This document shows, piece after piece, positions 15,972 to 24,877 of a stretch of 64,000 nt of DNA. The stretch spans positions 62,001-126,000 of the forward strand of contig DAHUYP010000012.1 in NCBI GenBank assembly GCA_027315105.1, given 5' to 3'. The DNA is from Gammaproteobacteria bacterium (GTDB lineage: Bacteria; Pseudomonadota; Gammaproteobacteria; Steroidobacterales; Steroidobacteraceae). Both the position numbers and the translations under genes were made by a program. Under the pieces are notes generated by a model. It worked only from the letters and a program-made list of their open reading frames with translations, made no database searches and was not told the DNA's origin. Numbering within the stretch: the stretch's first letter is position 1; every line of letters begins with the position of its first letter.

Positions 15972-18638
15972 TCAGTGCATCCAGCTCGCCACGGCCTCAC
16001 TGTCGATGTGATAGCGCGCCAGCGCGTGCGCCAGCAGCTCGGGCGCCGCCGTGCCCGCCTCGACCAGCGACTGCAGCGCCGCCAGCACGATGTGGTTGCG
16101 GTCCACTTCGAAGAAACCGCGCAGCGCGGCGCGTGTATCGCTGCGCCCGAAGCCGTCGGTGCCCAGGGCTAGCAATCGACTTCGAATATACGATCCGATC
16201 AACTGCGGATAGGCGCGCACGTAATCCGTCGCGGCCACCACCGGATCGGGGCCGTCGAGGCATTCGGCGACGTAGCTGCGCCGCGGAGCCTGTCGGGGAT
16301 GCAGCCGGTTCCAGCGCTCCAGCTCGCGCGCTTCGCGTGCCAGCTCGCTGAAGCTGGTGACGCTCCAGACCTCGGACGAGACCTGCCAATCCTGCGCCAG
16401 CAGCTCGGAGGCCGCGAGCGCCTCGCGCAGGATCGCGCCCGAACCGAGCAGCCGCACCCTGCCCGCCGGCCGCTCGAGCTCGCGCGCGCTGCAGCGATAC
16501 ATGCCGCGGATCACCCCTTCGTGGGCGCCGGCCGGCAACGACGGCTGTGCATAGCTCTCGTTCGTGACCGTGAGGTAGTAGAAGACGTCCTCGCCGCGCT
16601 CGAGCATCTGGCGCGCGCCGTGATCGATGATCACGGCCAGCTCCCCGGCGAAGGCCGGATCGTAGGCGCGGCAGTTCGGCACCGTGGCGGCCATCACCTG
16701 GCTGGCGCCGTCCTGGTGCTGCAGCCCTTCGCCGCCGAGCGTAGTGCGCCCGGCGGTGGCACCGATCAGAAATCCGCGCGAACGCTGATCCGCGGCCGCC
16801 CAGATCAGGTCGCCCACCCGCTGGAAACCGAACATCGAGTAGTAGATGTAGAACGGCAGCAATGGCAGTCCATGCACGCTGTAGGAAGTTGCGGCGGCGA
16901 TCCACGAGGACAGCGCCCCGGCCTCGGTGATTCCCTCCTCGAGCAGCTGACCGTTGCGCGCCTCGCGATAGGAAAGCAGCGAACCGGCGTCCTCCGGCTC
17001 ATACAGCTGCCCTTGCGGCGAGTAGATGCCGATCTGGCGAAACAGGCTGGCCATGCCGAAAGTGCGGGCCTCGTCGGCGACGATCGGCACGATGCGCGGC
17101 CCGAGCGTCGGGTCGCGCAACAGCGTGCTGAACAGACGCACGATTGCCATGGTCGTGGACATCTCCTTACCGTCGGCCAGCAACGCAAACCGTGCGTAGT
17201 CCGCGAGCGGCGGTATGCGCAGCGGCTGCACGGCGCTGCGCCGCGCCGGCAGGCTGCCGCCGAGCGCCGCCCGGCGCTCCCTGAGGTAGCGCATTTCGCG
17301 GCTGTCGTCGGGCGGCCGATGGAAGCTCAGGTTCAGCACCGCTTCATCGGTCAACTGCAGATTGAAGCGGTCGCGAAACTCCAGCAGCGCCGCCAGGTCG
17401 AGCTTCTTTTCCTGGTGCGCCGTCATGCGCGACTCGCCGGCGCGCCCGATGCCGTAGCCCTTCTTGGTCTTGGCGAGAATCACCGTCGGCCGGCTCCGGT
17501 GAGCCCGGGCCGCCGCGAATGCGGCATACAGCTTGCGGAAATCGTGTCCGCCGCGCCGCAAGGCGTCGATCTGCGTGTGCGACATGTGTGCCACCAGCGC
17601 CTGCAGATCGGGATCGAGCTGGAAGAAGTGCTTGTCGTTGTAGGCGCCGTCATTGGCGCCCAGGGTCTGGTACTGGCCGTCAACCGTGTGCGCAAGGCGC
17701 CGCAACAGCGCATGATGCCGGTCACGGGCGAACAGCGGATCCCAGTCCGAGCCCCAGAGCACCTTGATCACGTTCCAGCCGCTGCCTGCGAACAGCGACT
17801 CGAGCTCCTGAATGATCTGGCCGTTGCCGCGCACCGGCCCATCGAGCCGCTGCAGGTTGCAGTTGATGACGAAAGTCAGGTTATCCAGCTGCTCGCGTGC
17901 GGCGAGCGTGAGGGCGGCCACCGATTCCGGCTCGTCCATCTCACCGTCGCCGAACACCCCCCATACGTGCCGGCCGCTCGTGTCGCACAGCCCGCGATGC
18001 TCGAGATAGCGCATGAAGCGCGCGTGATAGATCGCGTTGATCGGCCCGATACCCATCGAGCCGGTCGGAAATTGCCAGAATCCGGGCATCAGCCATGGAT
18101 GCGGATAGGAGCACAAGCCGCGGCCGCCGACTTCCTGGCGATAGCAGGCCAGTTGCGGCTCGCTCAGTCGACCTTCCAGATATGCGCGCGCATACACTCC
18201 CGGCGCCGAGTGCGGCTGAAAGAACACCAGGTCGCCCTCGTAGCCCGTGCCCGGCCCACGAAAGAAGTGATTGAAGCCGATCTCGAAGATCTCGGCCGCG
18301 GAGGCGTAGCTCGCGATGTGCCCACCGAGCTCGCCGTAGGCCTGATTGGCGCGCACCACCATCGCCAGCGCGTTCCAGCGGACGATCGCGGTGATGCGCT
18401 CCTCGAGATCCACGTCGCCCGGATGCACCGCCTGCTGCTCGAGCGGGATGGTGTTCTGGTAGGAGGAATACGGCGGCACGTGCGCGACGATGCCCAGCTC
18501 CTGCGCCTGCTCCTCCAAGCGCTTGAGCAGGAACAGCCCGCGGTCCCGTCCGGCGCTGGCCACCACCGCCGCCAGCGCTTCGATCCATTCGCGGGTTTCG
18601 AGCGCATCCGCATCCTCGGGGTCGCCGGGCGCCGTCAT
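15972..18638 (-). CDS. aceE: Pyruvate dehydrogenase E1 component, homodimeric type
   Basis: Thiamine-diphosphate enzyme that decarboxylates pyruvate and passes acetyl to E2. It has 888 residues, like E. coli AceE (887). The ThDP-binding motif starts at GDGEMDEPES and ends near NCNLQRLDGPVRGNG, and the conserved PYSSYQNTIP and TAGRTTLGGEGLQHQDG are seen. aceF and lpd, usual partners, are not adjacent. The gene downstream of the signalling genes begins 23 bases after the small membrane-protein gene. Whether it is the sole E1 or a paralogue cannot be told from this window. Confidence 0.95.
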   Translation of the reverse strand: MTAPGDPEDADALETREWIEALAAVVASAGRDRGLFLLKRLEEQAQELGIVAHVPPYSSYQNTIPLEQQAVHPGDVDLEERITAIVRWNALAMVVRANQAYGELGGHIASYASAAEIFEIGFNHFFRGPGTGYEGDLVFFQPHSAPGVYARAYLEGRLSEPQLACYRQEVGGRGLCSYPHPWLMPGFWQFPTGSMGIGPINAIYHARFMRYLEHRGLCDTSGRHVWGVFGDGEMDEPESVAALTLAAREQLDNLTFVINCNLQRLDGPVRGNGQIIQELESLFAGSGWNVIKVLWGSDWDPLFARDRHHALLRRLAHTVDGQYQTLGANDGAYNDKHFFQLDPDLQALVAHMSHTQIDALRRGGHDFRKLYAAFAAARAHRSRPTVILAKTKKGYGIGRAGESRMTAHQEKKLDLAALLEFRDRFNLQLTDEAVLNLSFHRPPDDSREMRYLRERRAALGGSLPARRSAVQPLRIPPLADYARFALLADGKEMSTTMAIVRLFSTLLRDPTLGPRIVPIVADEARTFGMASLFRQIGIYSPQGQLYEPEDAGSLLSYREARNGQLLEEGITEAGALSSWIAAATSYSVHGLPLLPFYIYYSMFGFQRVGDLIWAAADQRSRGFLIGATAGRTTLGGEGLQHQDGASQVMAATVPNCRAYDPAFAGELAVIIDHGARQMLERGEDVFYYLTVTNESYAQPSLPAGAHEGVIRGMYRCSARELERPAGRVRLLGSGAILREALAASELLAQDWQVSSEVWSVTSFSELAREARELERWNRLHPRQAPRRSYVAECLDGPDPVVAATDYVRAYPQLIGSYIRSRLLALGTDGFGRSDTRAALRGFFEVDRNHIVLAALQSLVEAGTAAPELLAHALARYHIDSEAVASWMH

Positions 18639-18661
18639 CGCGCGATTCCCCGGCAGCCGGC

Positions 18662-19036
18662 CTAGGCTGCCGGACGCGCGCTGCGCGCCGCCGCGCTCGC
18701 TGTCTCAAACGACGGCCAGCGCGGCCGGGGGTGACGCCAGCGTGCCAGCAGCGTGGAAATCAGTCCCGGCAACACCAGCACCAGCCTGGGCGCGGCGATC
18801 ATGGCTGCGGCCGCAGCGGGCCAATGCCAGACCGTCCAGGCACCGAAGAACGCGGCGATCTGCAGCGGCGGCAGCCAGCCGCACGCCAGCAGCAGCGCGA
18901 CGATCAGGACGGCCCATCCCTGGCCGAGTATCTGCTCCAGTCCCAACATGCCGAGCCAGACCCGGACCAGGAGGAATAGCCCGAGGGCGCCGAGACCCAT
19001 GCTGCGCTTGATCACTGCCATCGATCCCTCGATCAT
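18662..19036 (-). CDS. Small integral membrane protein of unknown function
   Basis: 124 residues (119 if the second Met, MAVIKRSMG, is used). Three hydrophobic segments are seen, around GLGALGLFLLVRVWLGMLGL, AVLIVALLLACGWL and APRLVLVLPGLISTLL, ending in a basic, alanine-rich cytoplasmic tail. I do not recognise the family. It lies between the histidine-kinase gene (about 100 bases upstream) and aceE (23 bases downstream) on the same strand, so it may be co-transcribed with aceE. Confidence 0.6.
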   Translation of the reverse strand: MIEGSMAVIKRSMGLGALGLFLLVRVWLGMLGLEQILGQGWAVLIVALLLACGWLPPLQIAAFFGAWTVWHWPAAAAAMIAAPRLVLVLPGLISTLLARWRHPRPRWPSFETASAAARSARPAA

Positions 19037-19133
19037 GTGTCATCCATGGGGCGCCGTGCACGCGGACGCGCCCGTGGCGGCTCGAATTAGACTCGCTTTC
19101 GGTACGGCAAATCCACTCCGGCTGCCGGGCGGG

Positions 19134-21101
19134 TCAGGCGGCGCCGGGAATGCAGAGCCGAATGCTCGTGCCGCCGACCGTGGCCCGCTCCAGCCGCCCC
19201 TGCAGCTGCGCTGCCAGCATGCCCACCATGCGCAGTCCGAAACTCCGGCTCGATCGCTGAGCGCCGTCGTCGGCCAGCCCGATACCATCGTCGCTCACCA
19301 GCAGTTCCAATTGTCTCTGCGGGCCTTCGGTCAGGGCAACCCGGATGGTCCCGGGCCGGCCGTCCGGAAAGGCGTGCTTGAACGCATTGGTCACCAGTTC
19401 GTTGACGATCAGACCGCAGGGGATCGCAACGTCGATCGGCAACTCGATGTCGGCCACATCGGTGGTGCATAGGATGCCCGAGTCCGCACCGTGACTGCGC
19501 GCGAGCTCGCCGACCAGCGATCTGAAGTAGCCGCCTGCGCGCAGGCATTGCAGGCCGTGCGAGCCGTACAGGTGTTCGTGCACCAGCGCCATCGAACGAA
19601 CCCGGTCGGTCGTCGCCCGATACACCTGCCTGACCTGCTCATCGCCCTGGCCCTCGACCTGCAGGTTCAGCAGACTGCAGATGATCTGCAGGTTGTTCTT
19701 GACCCGATGGTGCACCTCCTTGAGCAGGATCTCCTTTTCGTGCAGCGAGGCACGCAGTTGCGCGATCGCGGTCGCCAGCTCGGCGGTCCTCTCGGCCACG
19801 CGCATCTCCAACTGCTCGTGCGCCTCGCGCATGCGTTCATGAGCCTCGTGTCGCTCGGTGATGTCGCGGATCGCCGCCGTCGTCAGCAGGCCGTCCTCGG
19901 TCTGCATCGGACTGAGGCTCACCTCGATGGGAAAAGCGCTGCCATCGCGGCGCTGCCCGCGCGTGGCCGTGCCGGCCGCGCCCGATTCATCGCCGGGTCG
20001 GCCCGCTTCAGAGCGGGCCGCCTGCAGTGCGGGACCGCTGCCCGCAATCAGCGTATCGATGTGCCGTCCGAGCAGCTCCTCGCCGGCGTAGCCGAAGAAC
20101 TGCTCGACGCGCTTGTTGGTCAGCACGATCCGGCCATCGCAGTCGACGATCACCATCGCGTCCGGTGCGAACTCCAGCAGGCGCCGGAACTTGACCTCGG
20201 CGCGCCTGGCAGAGGCCGTCACGGCGCCGACCACCAGCCCGGTGACGGCCACGGTCGCGACCAGGGTATCGAGCGCCACCAGGCGCTCATCCAGCGACCC
20301 GTCGGGCAGCGGACCCAGCCCGTGGAGGGCGCGCGTGACGCCGATGATCGACGCCAAGGCGATGCACAGCGTCACGGCCCGCTGATCGAAGCGCAAGGCG
20401 CCCCAGATCAGTATCGGGAACAAGAGGTAGGCAAGCGGATAGTGCGAGCCGAACGGCGTCGGTGCCGTGTTGACGTGCCGCAGCAACAGCAACAGCAACA
20501 GCAGGCCCAGCGCCAGCAGGTACAGCGCGAACTCCAAACGCCGCGACCGTTGCCATGCCGGTCTCGGGTGGGGCCACCAGGCCAGCAGCAGTGCGCCGAC
20601 GACCACGATGCCGAGCGTGTCCCCCACCCACCACGTGAACCACGCCGCGGCGGCGGCGCCGCGGGCCAGCAGGCCCGCGAGCCTCAGATTCAGGACGCCG
20701 AGACTTGCGCTGAGCAGGCTCGAGCTGATCGCCACCACGAGCAGCGCCAATACATCGCGCACCCGCGCCAGCTGGGCGCTGAACCGAAACACGCGGCCCA
20801 GCGTCCAGACGCCCACGAGCGCCGTCAGCGTGTTTCCGCCCGCGATGGCCGCCGCGGTTGCGAGCGGCTCGGCTGCCTGGGCATTGGCCGCGAACGCGCC
20901 GACCAGGATCGCCGGCCAATATCGCCGGCCGCACAGCCACAACGCCGCCAGTGCCACCCCGGTCGGGGGCCAGACCGCCGACACCTGCCCGATCGTGTGG
21001 GCCAGCGACAAGCCGAGCTTTGCGGCGAGGAAATAGACCACGGCAATGAGCCCGGCCAGCAGCAGGTAGTGCGCGCTCCGGGCAAACTCTCTGCTTGGCA
21101 T
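19134..21101 (-). CDS. MASE1-PAS sensor histidine kinase (HisKA_2 type)
   Basis: Membrane sensor kinase of 655 residues. The N-terminal MASE1 domain (about 1-300) has roughly eight hydrophobic helices and the typical LGLSLAHTIGQVSAVWPPTG. A PAS domain follows (about 310-430), then a coiled region, a HisKA_2 box with the phospho-accepting histidine in KEVHHRVKNNLQ near residue 462, and a HATPase with NELVTNAFKHAFPDG and DDGIGLADDG. It starts 9 bases after the stop of the REC-PAS-GGDEF gene, so the two are almost certainly one operon and a cognate pair. The ligand is unknown. A hexanucleotide repeat encodes a poly-leucine run in one transmembrane helix. Confidence 0.9.
   Translation of the reverse strand: MPSREFARSAHYLLLAGLIAVVYFLAAKLGLSLAHTIGQVSAVWPPTGVALAALWLCGRRYWPAILVGAFAANAQAAEPLATAAAIAGGNTLTALVGVWTLGRVFRFSAQLARVRDVLALLVVAISSSLLSASLGVLNLRLAGLLARGAAAAAWFTWWVGDTLGIVVVGALLLAWWPHPRPAWQRSRRLEFALYLLALGLLLLLLLLRHVNTAPTPFGSHYPLAYLLFPILIWGALRFDQRAVTLCIALASIIGVTRALHGLGPLPDGSLDERLVALDTLVATVAVTGLVVGAVTASARRAEVKFRRLLEFAPDAMVIVDCDGRIVLTNKRVEQFFGYAGEELLGRHIDTLIAGSGPALQAARSEAGRPGDESGAAGTATRGQRRDGSAFPIEVSLSPMQTEDGLLTTAAIRDITERHEAHERMREAHEQLEMRVAERTAELATAIAQLRASLHEKEILLKEVHHRVKNNLQIICSLLNLQVEGQGDEQVRQVYRATTDRVRSMALVHEHLYGSHGLQCLRAGGYFRSLVGELARSHGADSGILCTTDVADIELPIDVAIPCGLIVNELVTNAFKHAFPDGRPGTIRVALTEGPQRQLELLVSDDGIGLADDGAQRSSRSFGLRMVGMLAAQLQGRLERATVGGTSIRLCIPGAA
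20481..20504. repeat. Short CAGCAA hexanucleotide repeat inside kinase gene
   Basis: Three copies of CAGCAA plus one CAGCAG in tandem. On the coding (minus) strand they encode a leucine run in a MASE1 helix. Six-base units keep the frame, so copy changes would alter helix length rather than shut the gene off. Confidence 0.6.
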
Positions 21102-21110
21102 CTGCAGTGC

Positions 21111-22469
21111 TCAGGCTGGCCGAATGTCCGCCTTGCCCACCCGCTTGTCACCGTACATGGCCTCATCGCCCCGGCGCAATAGTGTGTCGATCGACTCCTC
21201 GCCGCAGTGCATGGCGATGCCTACGCTGGCCTGCAGCGTGTACGGTTGATGCGCGCTGGAGTTGAATTCGCGCAGGCGCGCGCGCACCCGCTCGGCCGCA
21301 GCCGCGGGGTCACCGGAGCGCGAACAGCACAGGATCACGAATTCGTCCCCACCCAGGCGCGCGACCACTTCCGGTCCGCGAAACACCACTTTCAGGATCA
21401 AGGCCAGCTCGCGCAGGGCTTGATCCCCGGCGTCGTGACCCAGGTTGTCATTGATCTGCTTGAGGCCATTGATGTCAACGTACATCAGGGCGGCGTGCAG
21501 ACCATCCCGCCGCGCCGTAGCCAGCTGCCGCTCGGCGCGTGCGAAGAAGCCGCGCCGATTCAACAGCCCGGTCAGTTCGTCGCAATGGGACAGGTCGTGA
21601 TATTGCGACGCGCGCTGCTCGAGCAGCTCGCGCTGGTGCTCGCGCTGGGTGACGTCGCGGTAACTCCAGAGGTGGCCCTTGAGGCCGTTCTCGTCCACGA
21701 TCGGGGCGAAATCCCGCTCCACCACCAGGCCGCAGGCAAGATTGATCACTTCGCCGCTCACCGCCGCACCGTCGCGAACGAGCTGCGCGACCCGCGCCAG
21801 AAATTGCGCCGGATCGTCGGTCAGCGCGCTGATCTGCTGCGCCACGTGCTGCGCGCTGCAGCCGTCCAGCGCGCTCGAATCGGCACCGATTCCCAGCAGC
21901 GCGACCAGGCGATCGTTCGCACAGCTGACGCGCCCGTGCCCGTCCTCGCCGAGGATGCCGGTATTCAGGTGCTGCATGGCACTCGAGACGTAGCTGTGGC
22001 TGCTCTGCAAGGCGCGCTCACGCTGGCGCCGGCGGCGATCGGTGCCCCAGCGGTGCATCGAGACCTGCAGCACGCTCTTGAGAGCGGCGGTGGTGATCGG
22101 TTTGAGCAGGTAGCCGTAGGGCTCGGACCGCGCCGCGCGTTCGACGGTCGAATCATCGGCGTGTGCGGTGAGGAAGATCACGCCGGTCCCGAACTGCTCG
22201 CGCAGCAGGCGGGCGGTTTCGATGCCATCCATGCCGCCCTTGATGCGAATGTCCATCAAGGCCATGTCGGGGCGCTGCGCTCGCGCCTGTTCCAGCGCAT
22301 CCAGACCCGAGGCGGCAATGGCGCAGGGGTCATACCCTATGCGCCGCAGAGTTTGCTGCAGATCGGTGGCCACGATGCGCTCGTCCTCGACGATGAGGAC
22401 CCGACAGCGCGCCGTGGCGCACGCCACGGCGGTCGAATCGGCGCCTTCCGGAATGCCATTACTCAACAT
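21111..22469 (-). CDS. Response regulator with REC-PAS-GGDEF (diguanylate cyclase)
   Basis: Predicted phosphorylation-controlled c-di-GMP synthase of 452 residues. The N-terminal receiver has VEDERIVATDLQ, the phospho-acceptor aspartate in ALMDIRIKGGMDG near residue 73, TAHADD and the lysine in LLKPI. A PAS-like domain lies in the middle. The GGDEF domain has the intact active-site motif RLGGDEF near residue 372 and YVDINGLKQINDNLGHDAGD. The inhibitory I-site, usually RxxD five residues before GGDEF, reads RGPE here, so product feedback may be weak or absent. It precedes the histidine kinase by 9 bases. Confidence 0.93.
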   Translation of the reverse strand: MLSNGIPEGADSTAVACATARCRVLIVEDERIVATDLQQTLRRIGYDPCAIAASGLDALEQARAQRPDMALMDIRIKGGMDGIETARLLREQFGTGVIFLTAHADDSTVERAARSEPYGYLLKPITTAALKSVLQVSMHRWGTDRRRRQRERALQSSHSYVSSAMQHLNTGILGEDGHGRVSCANDRLVALLGIGADSSALDGCSAQHVAQQISALTDDPAQFLARVAQLVRDGAAVSGEVINLACGLVVERDFAPIVDENGLKGHLWSYRDVTQREHQRELLEQRASQYHDLSHCDELTGLLNRRGFFARAERQLATARRDGLHAALMYVDINGLKQINDNLGHDAGDQALRELALILKVVFRGPEVVARLGGDEFVILCCSRSGDPAAAAERVRARLREFNSSAHQPYTLQASVGIAMHCGEESIDTLLRRGDEAMYGDKRVGKADIRPA

Positions 22470-22607
22470 CTTGGGACGCTAGCATTTGCCGGCGGGCCGA
22501 GGAAGTGAAGCCGATCACCGATTGGACGCGCCGGACGGTGAGCAATGCCCAGGATATGCCTGCCGGTCCGGCCCCATGCAGCCGGCCGGCCGGCGTACCC
22601 GCTCGAG

Positions 22608-22856
22608 CTACCAGCCGGCGTCCGGCAACTGGTCGAACCGGGCGTTGACCGCGCTGCGGATCCGCCGGTCGGCCTTGGCACCGGTGAGCTGCGTCATAGC
22701 GCGCCGTGCCGAGGCGTGCCACGGCAGCACATGCGTCTTGGTTTCGAACAAGTCCACGGCCACGCTGCCCCGGGCGACGCCCGGTTCCTGCTCGAGGTCG
22801 CTGCGCACGGTGATGGCGGCGCGCCGGGAGTCGCCCGACCCCCGCCGGGCGCTCAC
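22608..22856 (-). pseudogene. C-terminal relic of a DUF4136-type lipoprotein
   Basis: An 82-codon frame starting with a GTG that overlaps the CHAD stop (GTGA). The part GSVAVDLFETKTHVLPWHAS, followed by ADRRIRSAVNARFDQLPD, looks like the last third of DUF4136 proteins, which end with a beta strand, a K-x-x-W segment and a helix closing at FPP or similar. The signal peptide, lipobox and first two thirds are missing. It may still be translated by coupling with the CHAD gene, but without the N-terminus it could not be exported as a lipoprotein. Recognition is by eye and moderate. Confidence 0.5.
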
Positions 22857-23758
22857 TCGCGCCGCTCGCGCCAGCTGCGCCACTGGCGTCCCATCTGCTG
22901 CGCCAATTGCCGCGGCGTCGGTTCGAATACCTGCTCGCCGAGTGCACCGGCCCGCCGCTGCAGCGCCCCGCGCCGCCGCACGATTGCGCGCTGCAAGGCT
23001 GCGATCGCGGCACCGTCGGGACGCGGCAGGGCGAGCGCCTGCCGCTGCAGCAGCGCCAGGTCATGATCGTCGCCGAGGTAATCGCCCAGTTGCCGCGATT
23101 GCCGCGCACGCACCGATAGCGATTGCTGCTGCAGTGGCCGGAGAATCTGCAATGCGTGCCAGAGGTATTTCACCTGCCGGCGCCAACGGTGCAGGGCGCG
23201 ATCGTCCGGACTGGCGCGTACGGCTGCCGCCGCCCGCCGCCCGGCTCGATAGACCGCGATGAATGCGGGCCCGAGTCTCGACCAGCCGTGCCGGCCGACG
23301 CGCCAGTGGCACGCACGCCGCTCGACCTGCCGCAGCGCTCGGCGCGAGCGCGCCAGTGGCCCAGGCATCGCGCGATGCTGCACCCAGGCCTGGCTCAGGA
23401 AACCGGCCAGCGTATCCATCAGGCGCGCGGCTGCCGCATCGTGCCGCAGTCGCCGGTAACGCCGCCGCAGCGCCTGCAGTGCCTGCAGCAATGCCCGATC
23501 GTCCCGCAGAGCGTTGAGCGGACGCGCAGCGGAGCGCAGCGCCGAGTCTTCGCGATGATAGACCCTCTCACCGAGCGCGGTGCGCAGCAGCCGCAGCGCT
23601 GCGCGTGCCTTCTTGATCTGCCGGCGTGCCGCATGCACGTCGTCATCCGACACCCGCTTCGACGCCAGAGCTGCCGCGGCCTTTTGCAGGCATCGCAGCG
23701 CCACGTCGCGCACGGCTCGCGTGCCCGACGATTCGGCAGTGATGGTCCGGCCGGACAT
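22853..23758 (-). CDS. CHAD domain protein
   Basis: 301 residues, nearly all one CHAD domain: an alpha-helical bundle very rich in arginine with conserved histidines (DDDVHAARRQIKKARAALRL near the N-terminus, LHRWRRQVKYLWHAL in the middle, LGDYLGDDHDLALL). CHAD proteins bind inorganic polyphosphate and localise to polyP granules. No CYTH (triphosphatase) domain is fused. It is followed by the DUF4136 relic and then, after about 140 bases, by the signalling operon on the same strand. Confidence 0.9.
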   Translation of the reverse strand: MSGRTITAESSGTRAVRDVALRCLQKAAAALASKRVSDDDVHAARRQIKKARAALRLLRTALGERVYHREDSALRSAARPLNALRDDRALLQALQALRRRYRRLRHDAAAARLMDTLAGFLSQAWVQHRAMPGPLARSRRALRQVERRACHWRVGRHGWSRLGPAFIAVYRAGRRAAAAVRASPDDRALHRWRRQVKYLWHALQILRPLQQQSLSVRARQSRQLGDYLGDDHDLALLQRQALALPRPDGAAIAALQRAIVRRRGALQRRAGALGEQVFEPTPRQLAQQMGRQWRSWRERRE

Positions 23759-24110
23759 CTTGCCATCCTATGGCGCACCGGCCGCACCACCAATCCGTGC
23801 TAACCGCATCGTTCCCGCGGGTCGCAGACCCGGTCTGGGTCATGACAGGCGCACGCGTTCGACGAGGCCGGGCGGTCCGCCGGCATGCACCGTGCGCGGC
23901 ACGGGCAACCGCGGCAGCACGCCGCCGCGCCGGACCGCGAACCCTCCGGCCGCCCGCTCCGCGTCGGCCGGCGGCGACCCGGCCTGCTCAAGCAGGACTT
24001 GCCCTGCGCCACGGCCACGCCGATCATCGAGGTTCAGATGGGCACGCCGACCGAGCCGCCGCGAGCGGCCGCGAAGCGTGGCAGCTGCCGCTGGGACCTG
24101 GAGGCCTCGC
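23759..24110. other. 352-base gap without a recognisable gene
   Basis: This lies between the divergent CHAD gene and the anti-sigma-like gene. All frames give arginine/proline-rich translations without family resemblance, and no ECF sigma-factor gene is found although one would be expected before the anti-sigma gene. No clear promoter hexamers were seen. Confidence 0.5.
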
Positions 24111-24824
24111 ATGAACATTCCAGAAGAACTGCTCGCCGCCTACGTGGACGGCGAGCTCGAAGGCGCCGAGCGGGCGCGCGTCGAGCAGGCCATCGCCGCG
24201 GACGCGCGCCTGGCCCAGCGTGTCGCACAGCAGCGCGCCCTGCGCGAGCGGCTGGCGCAGTCGGCACCGCTCGCCGCACCCGCTGCCCCGGCGCAGATCA
24301 TCGATCTGGCGCGCGTGCGCGCCGAGCGCGCGCGCCACCGCCGCGCGCAACGCAGTCCGATGACGCGCCGGACCGCGATCGCGGCCAGCCTCGCGGCCGG
24401 CCTGCTGGCGGGAGGCGCGATCGGAAGATTCAGCACCGGCAGCGCGATCACGGAATTGCACGACGGTACATTGCTGGCGCGCGGCGCACTCGCCCGCGCC
24501 CTGGACCAGCAGCTCGCCGGTGGTTCGGCACGCGGCGGCGAGGTGCGTGCGGGCCTGACGTTCAAGGCCAGGAGCGGGCAGTACTGCCGCACTTTTGCCA
24601 TCGATGCCGGCCGCTCGCTCGCCGGCCTCGCCTGCCGCGAACAGGCGCATTGGCAGGTGGTGACGCTGTTCGCGGCCGAGCCGGCGGGCGTGGACGTCCA
24701 GCACTTGCGCACGGCCGGCACCGGCTTGCCGCCGCTGCTGCTGCAGGCCGTCAATGAGCGCATCAGCGGCGAACCGCTGGACGCACGGGCCGAGGTCAAG
24801 GCGCGCGGCAGCGGCTGGCATTGA
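24111..24824 (+). CDS. Anti-sigma-factor-like membrane protein
   Basis: 237 residues. The N-terminus MNIPEELLAAYVDGELEGAE resembles the zinc-finger or zinc-finger-derived region of anti-sigma factors (the DGEL motif is present, but the usual HxxxCxxC is not). A charged linker is followed by a single predicted membrane helix (about 86-105) and a periplasmic domain with two cysteines (GQYCRTF and LACREQ). It would be expected to hold an ECF sigma factor at the membrane, but no sigma gene is adjacent. Function is inferred from architecture only. Confidence 0.68.
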   Translation: MNIPEELLAAYVDGELEGAERARVEQAIAADARLAQRVAQQRALRERLAQSAPLAAPAAPAQIIDLARVRAERARHRRAQRSPMTRRTAIAASLAAGLLAGGAIGRFSTGSAITELHDGTLLARGALARALDQQLAGGSARGGEVRAGLTFKARSGQYCRTFAIDAGRSLAGLACREQAHWQVVTLFAAEPAGVDVQHLRTAGTGLPPLLLQAVNERISGEPLDARAEVKARGSGWH

Positions 24825-24843
24825 GCCATGGCCGATGGCCGAC

Positions 24844-24864
24844 AGAGCGCGCGCTTCGCGCTCT
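24844..24864. terminator. Hairpin between convergent genes
   Basis: AGAGCGCG-CGCTT-CGCGCTCT is a perfect 8-bp stem with a 5-base loop, placed in the 53-base gap between the anti-sigma-like gene and the first carrier gene. It could act in both directions. There is no T-tract. Confidence 0.4.
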
Positions 24865-24877
24865 CTGCGGCCCGCCG

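Noticed and set aside
24111-24824. Calling this gene a confirmed zinc-finger anti-sigma factor
   Set aside because: The HxxxCxxC zinc ligands are absent and no sigma gene is adjacent, so only anti-sigma-like is justified.
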